A stretch of 64,000 nucleotides of DNA from Mesorhizobium sp. (lineage in GTDB: Bacteria; Pseudomonadota; Alphaproteobacteria; Rhizobiales; Rhizobiaceae): positions 372,001-436,000 of the forward strand of contig SUGL01000001.1 of assembly GCA_004963905.1 (NCBI GenBank), written 5' to 3'. The position numbers and the translations under genes were made by a program. The number at the start of each line of letters is the position of its first letter. Positions within the stretch are counted from its first letter, which is position 1. Below, piece after piece: positions 33,429 to 41,921 of the stretch. The notes beneath the pieces were generated by a model, which saw only the letters and a list, made by a program, of their open reading frames with translations, was not told the DNA's origin and did no database searches.

Positions 33429-34955
33429 TCAAGCCATGGAAACCTCGCAGGCCAGCGCTTGCACGTCACGGCCGATGGCGGCGACGGCGACAATCTTGCC
33501 GTCCTTCTTGTAGCCGACCAGACAATCGCGATCGGGGATGCTCCCGTCGATCTCGATCGCGTCCCACGACCGGGCGTAGCCGACATAGCGGATCGATACG
33601 TCGTAGTGCTCGCTCCAGAAGAACGGAACGCTCGAGAAGGGTTGCCGAAGGCCAAGCATGTTTTGCGCCGCGATCTGCCCTTGACGCTGCGCCACGACCC
33701 AATGCTCGACGCGCCGCGATTCAGCCGTGTTCGGATCAAGCCACTGGGCGACGTCGCCGGCGGCAAATATGCCGGCCACATTGGTCTCGAGGAATTCGTT
33801 CACCAGCACACCCCTGTCGACGGCGATGCCCGCATCGGCGGCCAGCGAGACGCGCGGCTTCACGCCGGCGCCAACGACGACGAGATCGGCATCGACTACG
33901 CTGCCGTCGCTCAACGCAACCGCCTGGGCGGTTATCCGTTCGGCCGTGGCGCCCAGATGGAAAACGACGCCGTGCTCCTCGTGCAGCGAGCGGATGAAGC
34001 CGCCGAGCTCCGAACCAAGGACTGCTCCAAGCGGATAGGCCTCCGGCGCGACAAGGTGGACCGCGATGTCGCGCTTGCGAAGGGCGGCCGCCACTTCCAG
34101 ACCGATGAATCCCGCGCCGATCAAGACAGCCGTCTTCGAGCTTCGGGCGCGTTCGATGATGGCGCGACTGTCGGCCAGCGACCGTAATGTGAAGACGTGG
34201 TCGCGATCGGCGCCGGCGACCGGCGGGCGAACCGGCTCGGCCCCCGTCGCCAGCAGAAGGCGATCGAAGGGAAAAACCCGCCCGTCGCCCGCAATCACCG
34301 TCCGGCCGTCGACGTCGATACGCTCACATGTCGTCCGCAACTGGAGATCGATCTTGTTGCGGACGTAGAATTTGGGGCCGCGCAGCGGGATCCATGCCTC
34401 CGGCGCCGTCCCGGCAAGATAGTCCTTCGACAGGTTGGGACGGTCGTAAGGCGCGTCATCGTCCGAACTCAGCATGGTGATTTCGCCGGCAAACCGGCTG
34501 CGACGCAGCATCTCGGCGGCCGCGAACCCGGCGGCGCCACCTCCGACAATGACAATGCGACCGGTTTGGCCAGCCGCATCGGGCTGCGACGACGGCGCGA
34601 TCTCCTTGTCCGCGGGAACCTTGCCGGTGACGAGGAGACGATCGCCACGGCGCTCGACGCTCCATCGCTGCAGCGGGTCGAAGGCCGGCGCGGCAAGCGC
34701 CTCGCCGGTGCGGAGGCTGAAGCAGGCATGGTGCCATGGGCATCGAACCGTGTCCTCGACCACCATCCCTTCGGCCAGCGGCCCGCCGTAGTGGGTGCAT
34801 TTGCCTGCGACCGCCAGCACTTCCTCGCCGACACGCGCCAGAAGCACCGGCTCCTCGCCGACATGCCCGGCAAGCAGCCCCTTGTCACCAAACGCTGCAA
34901 CCGGCACTCCGACCGTCAAGTCGGGACCCATATCCGGATTTTTCTGCGCGGCCAT
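33429..34955 (-). CDS. Rieske-FAD oxidoreductase (apoptosis-inducing-factor-like)
   Basis: A 508-residue soluble flavoprotein with an N-terminal Rieske domain. The cluster ligands are CTHYGGPL and CPWHHACF (residues about 50-75). A pyridine-nucleotide disulfide oxidoreductase fold follows: IVIVGGGAAGFAAAEML for FAD, AVLIGAGFIGLEVAAAL for NAD(P)H, and VAGIFAAGDVAQW. It probably passes electrons from NAD(P)H to an unknown acceptor. GGGAG precedes the ATG at 34955. It is not a flagellar gene although it sits between flgJ and the fliJ-like gene; it may have been inserted there with the next gene. Confidence 0.88.
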   Translation of the reverse strand: MAAQKNPDMGPDLTVGVPVAAFGDKGLLAGHVGEEPVLLARVGEEVLAVAGKCTHYGGPLAEGMVVEDTVRCPWHHACFSLRTGEALAAPAFDPLQRWSVERRGDRLLVTGKVPADKEIAPSSQPDAAGQTGRIVIVGGGAAGFAAAEMLRRSRFAGEITMLSSDDDAPYDRPNLSKDYLAGTAPEAWIPLRGPKFYVRNKIDLQLRTTCERIDVDGRTVIAGDGRVFPFDRLLLATGAEPVRPPVAGADRDHVFTLRSLADSRAIIERARSSKTAVLIGAGFIGLEVAAALRKRDIAVHLVAPEAYPLGAVLGSELGGFIRSLHEEHGVVFHLGATAERITAQAVALSDGSVVDADLVVVGAGVKPRVSLAADAGIAVDRGVLVNEFLETNVAGIFAAGDVAQWLDPNTAESRRVEHWVVAQRQGQIAAQNMLGLRQPFSSVPFFWSEHYDVSIRYVGYARSWDAIEIDGSIPDRDCLVGYKKDGKIVAVAAIGRDVQALACEVSMA

Positions 34956-35603
34956 GGCGGCTCTCCCTTCGGGGCATTTGCCGACGACCCATTCACTTGG
35001 GTGTCGCACCCAGAATTGACGCCACGCCAGCCAAAAGGTTCCTGATGGCGGACGGCAATCCGCAAAAATCCCCTTCTCCTCTCCGGCCGCGTTCCTCAAA
35101 GTTCTATCGTCGAAAGACAGACCGGAACGATGCTGCTTGCCATGCAGTCAGACGAAAGCAGGCTCGCTTATCAGCGACTCAGCCAAGGTTGCGGAATTAC
35201 TTGGCAAGAGCGTGCAAGCCGACGGACCAGCCTGGTGAAAGTCGGCGTTCCCCTCCGTGGATCACTCTAGCGCCTGCCCGCCCACGGATATCCATAGGTT
35301 GCATAGGACTGCAACTTGTGGCAAGGCAAAAAGTATATAACGCATGCCTAATACGAATTATTGGGAATGTCTACATATTCCTAAAATAATGATTGCTAAC
35401 GATCGATGATTTGTCGACGCGACGATTTCATCGTTAACTTCGGTCATAATTCCAAAAGATCTTGTTAACTTTTAAGTATATGCAAACGTAACTGCTTTTC
35501 ATCGTGGTTGAAGAGGCTTGCGGCGAATAGGCGAACAGGGAGCCAAGGCTCAAGGAAAACGTCAGGTCGTCGTATCGTCTTGATTGAGATGGAAAAGGAG
35601 CGA
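34956..35603. other. 648-bp intergenic region, partly AT-rich
   Basis: No credible gene was seen. From about 35330 to 35480 the sequence is AT-rich (for example CCTAATACGAATTATTGGGA) and probably holds the divergent promoters of the Rieske-FAD gene and the receptor-channel gene. No clear RNA gene or terminator was found. Confidence 0.5.
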
Positions 35604-36695
35604 ATGTTCACGCAGACGGCAAAAAGGTCGGCAATTCCATTCGTGCTTCTGCTGGTGCTTTTGTGGCCTCCGGCGATCGCCCTTGCCCAGCAGTCTTCCG
35701 AGCCCCTGAAGGTCGGCCTCTTCGTCAATCCGCCGTTCGTGATGAAAGATGGTGGACACTTCACCGGCATGGCCGTCGATATTTGGCAGGATCTCGCAGA
35801 CAAGCTCGGCCGCCAATACCGCTATGTGGAGTTCAAGACCATTCACGACCTCGTTCAGGCGACCGCCTCCGGCAACATAGACGTGGCCGTGACGAACCTG
35901 ACGATCAATCAATCCCGAGCACAACAGGTCGATTTCACCCAACCCTGGTTCGACGGCGGCGATCGCATCATGGTGGCGACGGATCGGGGGAGCGGCTTCA
36001 ACAGCCTGATCACGGGATTGAACAACGCCGGCTTCCTGAAGGCTTATGCCTGGATGGCCCTGACCATCGTCGTCGCGACAATTCTGCTTGCGGTTTTTGA
36101 TCGCCGGTTCGACGAGTCCTTTCCCAAGCGCTGGCGCGACGGGATCGCCGAGAGCTTTTACACCGTCATGTCGGTCGCCACGTCCGGCAAGCCACCCGCA
36201 CGCAAGAATCTCTTCGGCTGGATCGGACGTATCTGGCAAGGCATATGGCTGGTCTGCGGTATCGCCGTTCTCGCCTATGTGACCTCCTCGGTCACAAGCG
36301 TTATGACGACCCTTTCGCTCACCAATCAGATCAACGGTCTCGATGATCTGTCAAGCCAGCCTGTCGGTGTGATGGCTGGCACGGTCCAGGAAGATTTCGT
36401 TCGCGGCAAGGGCCTTCGCGCCCAGAGCTATCCAGGTATCGACAGCGCCGTCGAGGCCTTGGTGGATGGCGACGTGACTGCGATCATCCACGATGCGCCG
36501 GTCCTTGAATATTACGCCCATAGACATCCCGAACAGCGAGTGAACGTGGTCGGGCGGCTGTTCGAGAAGGACAAATATGGCTTTGCGCTGCCGCGCCAAA
36601 GTCCCTTGACGCGCCCGCTGACGGTCGAACTGCTCGGAGCCCTCGATGCTGGCGAGGTCGACAAACTGAGGACCAGGTATTTCGGAGCCTCTTGA
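35604..36695 (+). CDS. prokaryotic ionotropic glutamate-receptor-like protein (ligand domain split by a channel domain)
   Basis: A 363-residue membrane protein. After a signal peptide (SAIPFVLLLVLLWPPAIALA) comes the first half of a type II amino-acid-binding domain (KVGLFVNPPFVMKDGG, DLVQATASGNIDVAVTNLTI). Next is a helix (AYAWMALTIVVATILLAVF), a pore-loop region (GIAESFYTVMSVATSGKPPA) and a second helix (GIWLVCGIAVLAYVTSSVTS). The second half of the binding domain follows (SQPVGVMAGTVQEDFV, EALVDGDVTAIIHDAPVL). This is the GluR0-like plan, but the K+ filter TVGYG is not seen; ATSGKP stands there. ATG 35604 has AAGGAG; ATG 35589 is possible. Confidence 0.78.
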   Translation: MFTQTAKRSAIPFVLLLVLLWPPAIALAQQSSEPLKVGLFVNPPFVMKDGGHFTGMAVDIWQDLADKLGRQYRYVEFKTIHDLVQATASGNIDVAVTNLTINQSRAQQVDFTQPWFDGGDRIMVATDRGSGFNSLITGLNNAGFLKAYAWMALTIVVATILLAVFDRRFDESFPKRWRDGIAESFYTVMSVATSGKPPARKNLFGWIGRIWQGIWLVCGIAVLAYVTSSVTSVMTTLSLTNQINGLDDLSSQPVGVMAGTVQEDFVRGKGLRAQSYPGIDSAVEALVDGDVTAIIHDAPVLEYYAHRHPEQRVNVVGRLFEKDKYGFALPRQSPLTRPLTVELLGALDAGEVDKLRTRYFGAS

Positions 36696-36749
36696 CAGGC
36701 GTCCCCGTTCGGGACGCCGCATTTCAGGCTCAACGCGGAATTCTCGCTG

Positions 36750-37133
36750 CTACTCCTGTGTCCGCTTCTGCGTGATCAGGTCGAGCCGCTCGCGGTCGGA
36801 GCGCTCGCGCTCGTCGCGGCGGCGTACATCCTTGTAGGCGCGCTCGACCATGTTGGTGCGGGCGGTCGCGGTGGCAATCAGCGCCGCTTCCTGCCGGGCG
36901 CTCTCGAGGTTCTGCTTCTGGCGACCGAGCGCGTTGGCGATGCGGCGATGATAGAGTTCCGGGAACAGACCGCCCAGCGAGTTGCCGGTATCGAAATGCT
37001 CGATGAGTTCCTTCGCTTCCGATTCCGCCGCGGCGGCCGCCGAGAGGAAGCCGGCATGCCGGGTCTCGTGCAGCGCCTTCAGTTGCTCCTGCACCTTGAC
37101 CAGCTTTCTCAGGCGATCCTTGCGCGAGGTCAT
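36750..37133 (-). CDS. FliJ-like flagellar protein
   Basis: A 127-residue, highly charged, coiled-coil protein (MTSRKDRLRKLVKVQEQLKA; ELYHRRIANALGRQKQNLES; DVRRRDERERSDRERLDL). Size, helical content and position next to fliR fit FliJ, the export-chaperone escort and ATPase stalk of the flagellar export apparatus. The ATG at 37133 lies 4 bp after the fliR stop. Sequence identity to enteric FliJ is low, so the assignment rests on context. Confidence 0.6.
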   Translation of the reverse strand: MTSRKDRLRKLVKVQEQLKALHETRHAGFLSAAAAAESEAKELIEHFDTGNSLGGLFPELYHRRIANALGRQKQNLESARQEAALIATATARTNMVERAYKDVRRRDERERSDRERLDLITQKRTQE

Positions 37134-37137
37134 TGCA

Positions 37138-37890
37138 CTACCTCGCAAGCGTCAGGTCGACGAAGCCGTCGACGAACAGCGACAGCAGGGTGCCGACGGC
37201 GAAATAGAAGATGATCATCCCGCCGGCGATGACGAAGGGCAGCGAGATGAAATAGACCGGGATCTGCGGCGTCAGCTTGTTGACGAAGCCGATCGTCAGA
37301 TTGACCAGGATGGCATAGGCGACGAAGGGGCTGCCCAGGCGTATCACCAGGAAGAAGGCGTCCGACACCGTGTCGGTGACGTCGACGAGGGCGGCCTGCG
37401 GGTTGAAGAAGACATTGACCGGGGCGACCGTGTAGGAGGCGACGAGCGCGCGCACGATCTCGTGGTCGAAGTCGAAGACGAAGAGCAGCAGCAGCGCCGA
37501 GAACGAGATGATGGCGGCGAGCGCCGCCTGGGGCTCCGGCTCCTCGATCGCCGGCCCGCCCGAGCCGCCATAGCCGATCAGCATGGCAATGGCGGAGCCC
37601 ATGAAGCGCAGCGCTTCCATGTAGAGCCTGGTCATGGCGCCGATCAGCCCGCCGACCAGAAGCTCGGAGACGATCATCGGCGCCAGGACCTGCGGCCGTG
37701 GGTCGACATAGGGGTAGATACGGTCCCACAGGAAAGCGAGCAGGCCGCCGGTGGCGGCGACCGACACGAACAGGCGGACCTGGAGCGGCACGCGGGCGCT
37801 GGAGATGCCAGGCATCAGCATGAAGCAGGCGCCGATGCGGCAGAAGGCGAGGAAGGCGGCAATGACGACGCCTTGCGAGAGCGCGTTCAC
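37138..37890 (-). CDS. fliR: flagellar export gate protein FliR
   Basis: A 250-residue integral membrane protein with about six helices: [19 protein letters not shown] at the N-terminus, then [27 protein letters not shown], and a C-terminal [28 protein letters not shown], typical of FliR. It forms the export gate core with FliP and FliQ. It starts at GTG 37890, whose GTGA overlaps the flhA stop by 4 bp. Confidence 0.93.
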   Translation of the reverse strand: MNALSQGVVIAAFLAFCRIGACFMLMPGISSARVPLQVRLFVSVAATGGLLAFLWDRIYPYVDPRPQVLAPMIVSELLVGGLIGAMTRLYMEALRFMGSAIAMLIGYGGSGGPAIEEPEPQAALAAIISFSALLLLFVFDFDHEIVRALVASYTVAPVNVFFNPQAALVDVTDTVSDAFFLVIRLGSPFVAYAILVNLTIGFVNKLTPQIPVYFISLPFVIAGGMIIFYFAVGTLLSLFVDGFVDLTLAR

Positions 37891-39974
37891 GAGATGGTTC
37901 CAAGCACCTTGATCTCGACGCCCTTGGCGATCTCGACATGGGAGAGCACGGGCAGCGTGGTGAACAGCCGCTCGATGATCATGCGCACATAGGGGCGCGC
38001 GTCGGGCGCGGTGACCAGCACGAAGCGCTCGCCGGCCTCGAGATGCTTGCGGATCGCCTTGGTCGCGTCCTGGCCGAACTCCTCGAGCTGGCGCGGATCG
38101 ATGTCGAACTCGCGCACCTCGCCCTTGGCGTCGCGCTTGAGGCTCTGGTGGAAGGCGAGGTCCCAGCGGTTGCCGAGGCGCAGCACCTTGAGCATGCCGC
38201 CTTCGGAGAGATCGCCGCAAATCTGCTGCGCCATGCGGATGCGGACATGCTCGACGATCTGCTCGGTGCGGCGCACATGCGGCGCGATCTCGGCGATGGC
38301 CTCGATGATCAGGTGCAGGTTGCGGATCGAGACGCGCTCGGCAAGCAGAAGCTTCAGCACCGCCTGCAGGCCGGGATAGGAGATGTGCGAGGTGCAGATC
38401 TCGTCGGCGAGCTTGCGGTATTCGGGATCCAGCCGCTCGAGCAGCGCCTTCATGTCCTTGTAGGACAACAGCTGCGGCAGGTTGTTGCGGATGACCTCGG
38501 AGAGGTGGGTGAGCAGCACCGACATGTTGTCGGCGAAGGTGAAATTCTCGCGCTTCAAATCCTCGGCGAAGGTTTCCAGCACCGAATAGGCGCGCATGCC
38601 GAAGGCCGGCTCGCGGATCTCCTCGCCGGGAATGTCGGGCACGCCGCGCGTGCCGAGCAGCACCATGACCTCGCCGACGCGCATCTGGTACTCGGCAACG
38701 ACGGTGCCGTGGACCTTGATCTGATAGCTCTTCGGCGGGATGGCGAAGTCGTCGGCGACGCGCACCTCCGGCACCACGAAGCCATATTGCTGGGCGAACT
38801 TCTTGCGCATCTTCGACATGCGGAACACCAGCTCCTGATGCGCGACCAGCAGCCTGGTCGAGAGCTGCTTGCCGATCAAAAGCTCGATCTCGGCGGTAGC
38901 GAGCGATGCCTTGACCGAATTCTTCTCCTCCTCGACCTTGTCGGCCTTTTCCTTGGTCTTCTGCGCTTCGGCGGCGGCCAGCGCCCGGTTGTGGCGCAGC
39001 GGAATGACATAGCCGAGGCCGGCCATGGCGCCGGCAAGCGCGAAGAACGGGAACAGCGGCAGGCCGGGCATCAGGCCCAGGATCACCAGCAGCGAGGCCG
39101 CGACATAAAGGGCGCGCGGATGCGCGCCGAGCTGGCCGAACACCGCCTGGTTGGCAGAGCCGCGCGTGCCTCCCTTGGAGACGAGCATGCCGGCGGCGAG
39201 CGAGACGATGAGGGCCGGGATCTGGGTGACGAGGCCGTCGCCGACCGACAGCTTGATGAAGACGTCCGCCGCCTGGCCGAGGCCCATGCCGTGGCGCAGG
39301 TAGCCGATGGCGATGCCGCCGACGATGTTGATGGCGGTGATGATCAGGCCGGCGATCGCGTCGCCGCGCACGAATTTCGAGGCGCCGTCCATGGAGCCGA
39401 AGAAGGAGGATTCCTCCTCCAGCTCGCGGCGGCGCAACTGCGCCGTCTTCTCGTCGATCATGCCGGCGGACAGGTCGGCGTCGATCGACATCTGCTTGCC
39501 GGGGATGGCGTCGAGGGTGAAGCGCGCGCCGACCTCGGCGATGCGGGTGGCGCCCTTGGTGATGACGATGAAGTTCACCACGATCAGGATCATGAAGACG
39601 ATGAGGCCGATGACGAAGTCGCTCGACATCACCAGCTTCGAGAAGCCAGAGATGACATAGCCGGCGGCATGCGTGCCCTCATTGCCGTGCGACAGGATCA
39701 TGCGCGTCGTGGCGATGTTGAGCGACAGCCGCAGCATGGTCGCGATCAGCAGCACGGTCGGGAAGGAGGAGAAATCCAGCGGCCGCTGGATCCACAGCGC
39801 CACCATCAGGATCAGCACCGAGAGCGCGATCGAAAAGGCAAGACCGATGTCGATGAGGAAGGCAGGGATCGGCAGGAACAGCACCGCCAGGATGACGACG
39901 ATGCCGAGCGCGAAGAAGACGTCGCGGCCGTTCTTGGCCGCCAGGCCGGACGGGATTGTTTCGCTGATCGCCAT
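37887..39974 (-). CDS. flhA: flagellar export apparatus protein FlhA
   Basis: A 695-residue protein. The N-terminal half has about eight membrane helices, with the FHIPEP-like region [22 protein letters not shown] and [29 protein letters not shown] written across residues 30-135 (key motif [16 protein letters not shown]). The cytosolic C-terminal half docks export chaperones ([38 protein letters not shown]). The ATG at 39974 has GAGGA upstream. In related rhizobia flhA normally follows fliQ; here 7.9 kb of other genes separate them. Confidence 0.95.
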   Translation of the reverse strand: MAISETIPSGLAAKNGRDVFFALGIVVILAVLFLPIPAFLIDIGLAFSIALSVLILMVALWIQRPLDFSSFPTVLLIATMLRLSLNIATTRMILSHGNEGTHAAGYVISGFSKLVMSSDFVIGLIVFMILIVVNFIVITKGATRIAEVGARFTLDAIPGKQMSIDADLSAGMIDEKTAQLRRRELEEESSFFGSMDGASKFVRGDAIAGLIITAINIVGGIAIGYLRHGMGLGQAADVFIKLSVGDGLVTQIPALIVSLAAGMLVSKGGTRGSANQAVFGQLGAHPRALYVAASLLVILGLMPGLPLFPFFALAGAMAGLGYVIPLRHNRALAAAEAQKTKEKADKVEEEKNSVKASLATAEIELLIGKQLSTRLLVAHQELVFRMSKMRKKFAQQYGFVVPEVRVADDFAIPPKSYQIKVHGTVVAEYQMRVGEVMVLLGTRGVPDIPGEEIREPAFGMRAYSVLETFAEDLKRENFTFADNMSVLLTHLSEVIRNNLPQLLSYKDMKALLERLDPEYRKLADEICTSHISYPGLQAVLKLLLAERVSIRNLHLIIEAIAEIAPHVRRTEQIVEHVRIRMAQQICGDLSEGGMLKVLRLGNRWDLAFHQSLKRDAKGEVREFDIDPRQLEEFGQDATKAIRKHLEAGERFVLVTAPDARPYVRMIIERLFTTLPVLSHVEIAKGVEIKVLGTIS

Positions 39975-40065
39975 GTCGTCCTCGAATCCAGACTTGCCAA
40001 GCGCAAAGGCAGGCCCCCAACCGTAACCGGCCAAGCTTGCGCGAAGGTGGGAGAGAGGTGTTAGG

Positions 40066-40545
40066 CTACAGCTGAGCCGCGTCCGCCGTGGCGACGCCGA
40101 CCAGCCAGCTGCGGACGGCGCGTTCCTCGGACGCGGACAATCCGGCGGTCAGCTCGCGTTCGAGCCTCTGCACGCGCTCGCGGCATTTCTTCAGCAAGGC
40201 ACGTCCCTTGTCGCTGAGGTCGAGATGCTGGATGCGGCCGTGCACCGCGTGGGGCTTGCGCACGAGCGAGCCTGCCTTTTCCAGATTGCCGACGATCACA
40301 CTCACCGTCTGCGGGGTGAGCACCGCAAGCCGGGCGAGGTCGGCGTTGGATATACCGGGATAGGCCGACAGCATGGTCAGGGTCGCGAATTGCGCCTGCG
40401 TCACGCCGAATTCGCCCAGCGCGCGCTCGACCCTGAGCCTGTAGGCACCGGCCGCCTGGCGCAGCAAATAGCCGATATAGCCTTGCTCGCCGCGCTTGCC
40501 TTCACCGGGCGCGGGAATTGCAGGGGAGGTTTTCTGCTTGCGCAT
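40066..40545 (-). CDS. MarR-family transcriptional regulator
   Basis: A 159-residue regulator with winged helix: [29 protein letters not shown] (residues 47-75; key motif [19 protein letters not shown]) and a wing with [16 protein letters not shown]. It starts at ATG 40545. It is divergent from the epimerase-like gene at 40608, with a palindrome TGTTCGAACA (40567-40576) between them, so it probably represses that gene and itself. Confidence 0.88.
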   Translation of the reverse strand: MRKQKTSPAIPAPGEGKRGEQGYIGYLLRQAAGAYRLRVERALGEFGVTQAQFATLTMLSAYPGISNADLARLAVLTPQTVSVIVGNLEKAGSLVRKPHAVHGRIQHLDLSDKGRALLKKCRERVQRLERELTAGLSASEERAVRSWLVGVATADAAQL

Positions 40546-40566
40546 GATGTCAGAGCTCTTATATGT

Positions 40567-40576
40567 TGTTCGAACA
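40567..40576. promoter_or_regulatory. palindrome in the marR-epimerase intergenic region (candidate operator)
   Basis: A perfect 10-bp palindrome TGTTCGAACA in the 62-bp region between divergent genes. TATAAG on the minus strand beside it could be the marR -10. MarR proteins usually bind longer palindromes in such places; this is a candidate only. Confidence 0.35.
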
Positions 40577-40607
40577 CTGATATTATCGCAAAGTGGAGCA
40601 GGAGACG

Positions 40608-41336
40608 ATGGGCTATCGAATCTTTCTTGCCGGCGGTTCCGGCGCGATCGGCCGCCGCCTGATCCCGCAACTGGTCGATGCCGGCCACCAGGTGACGGCG
40701 ACGACGCGCCGGGCCGCGAAGACCGAGGAGCTCCGCGCACTCGGCGCCGATCCGATGGTTGTCGACGTGTTCGATGCCGGTGGACTGCGCACCGCGGTCG
40801 CGGCGGCGAAACCCGAGATCGTCATCCATCAGCTCACCGATTTGCCGCCTGGGCTCGACCCCGCCAAAATGGGTGAGGCGGCTCCCAGGAACGCGCGCAT
40901 TCGCGACGAGGGAACCCGCAATCTCGTCCAGGCCGCGAAGTCGGCCGGCACTCGCCGCCTGATCGCGCAAAGCATCGCCTGGGTCTATGCGGCGGGACCG
41001 GAGCCGCATGCCGAGACCGATCCGCTGGATAGCGGCGCCGAAGGCGGCCGCGGCATCAGCGTCGGCGGCGTGGTCGCGCTAGAGCGGCACGTTCTCGAGG
41101 CCTCGCCCATGACGGGCATCGTGCTGCGCTATGGCCATCTCTATGGGCCAGGCACCGGAGCGGAGACCGCCGCCGATCCGGCCGTGCATGCCGATGCCGC
41201 GGCGTACGCGGCGCTGCTTGCCGTCGAGCGAGGTTCGCAGGGCGCTTACAACGTCGCGGAGCCGAATAGCCATGTCACGACCGGGAGGGCCGTCAGCGAG
41301 TTCGGCTGGCGTCCTGACTTTCGCCTGGCTGTGTGA
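40608..41336 (+). CDS. NAD(P)-dependent epimerase/reductase family protein
   Basis: A 242-residue extended-SDR-type protein: the cofactor loop is FLAGGSGAIGRRL near the start, then HQLTDLPPGLD, RLIAQSIAWVYA (catalytic Ser-like), and LRYGHLYGPGTG. It is somewhat shorter than usual for the group, and no classic YxxxK was seen, so the chemistry may differ. GGAG precedes the ATG at 40608. It is probably regulated by the divergent MarR protein and read together with the cupin gene. Confidence 0.8.
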   Translation: MGYRIFLAGGSGAIGRRLIPQLVDAGHQVTATTRRAAKTEELRALGADPMVVDVFDAGGLRTAVAAAKPEIVIHQLTDLPPGLDPAKMGEAAPRNARIRDEGTRNLVQAAKSAGTRRLIAQSIAWVYAAGPEPHAETDPLDSGAEGGRGISVGGVVALERHVLEASPMTGIVLRYGHLYGPGTGAETAADPAVHADAAAYAALLAVERGSQGAYNVAEPNSHVTTGRAVSEFGWRPDFRLAV

Positions 41337-41358
41337 AACATGCGAAGGAGTTGCCACC

Positions 41359-41856
41359 ATGATTGAAGTCGCTTCGGCACGAAATCTCGCCTTGCTCGTC
41401 GTCGCCGCGATTGGCTCGGCGCTGCTTGGTGCGGCGATGGTCGAGGGCAACCCGGCAATCACCATTGCCAGTGGACCAGACGCGCATATCCACATGATAG
41501 GCGCAGGAGAGGGTGCTTCGGCGCGCCCAACCACCACGGTCAAACCGTTGTCCTGCGAAAAGCTGCCGAACGTTCCGGGACACTCGATCACCACTGCGCT
41601 CGTCGAGTTCCCGCCGAATGCTTACACGCCGAGACATCGGCATCCCGGCGCGGTGACGGCCTTCGTGCTCAGCGGCAGGCTGCGCTCGCAGTTGGAGGGC
41701 GGGCCGGCCGGCACGTTCGGCAAGGGACAGACCTGGTTCGAACCGCCGGGCACGGTGCACCTCTTCGCGGAGAATGCGAGCGCCACCGAGCCGGCCGAGC
41801 TGCTGGCGATCTTCGTCGCCGAAGACGATTGCGGCCCGCTGACCATCCTGGATTGA
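41359..41856 (+). CDS. exported cupin-domain protein
   Basis: A 165-residue protein with an N-terminal hydrophobic anchor or signal (NLALLVVAAIGSALLGAAMV) and a cupin barrel. The metal-binding motif is PRHRHPGAVTAFVLSG and the second motif is WFEPPGTVHLFAENAS. The two cupin motifs carry the expected His residues. AAGGAG lies 8 bases before the ATG at 41359. The substrate or ligand is unknown. Confidence 0.82.
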   Translation: MIEVASARNLALLVVAAIGSALLGAAMVEGNPAITIASGPDAHIHMIGAGEGASARPTTTVKPLSCEKLPNVPGHSITTALVEFPPNAYTPRHRHPGAVTAFVLSGRLRSQLEGGPAGTFGKGQTWFEPPGTVHLFAENASATEPAELLAIFVAEDDCGPLTILD

Positions 41857-41921
41857 TGGAGCCTCGGGCCCTCGCGGCGATAAGCAGCCGCTGAGGCTTC
41901 ACCAATCGGCGCAGCGCCAAA

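Noticed and set aside
37938..40064. A 708-codon open frame antisense to flhA
   Set aside because: It is the mirror of a firmly identified gene in GC-rich DNA; its His/Asp/Gly-rich sequence has no domain pattern.
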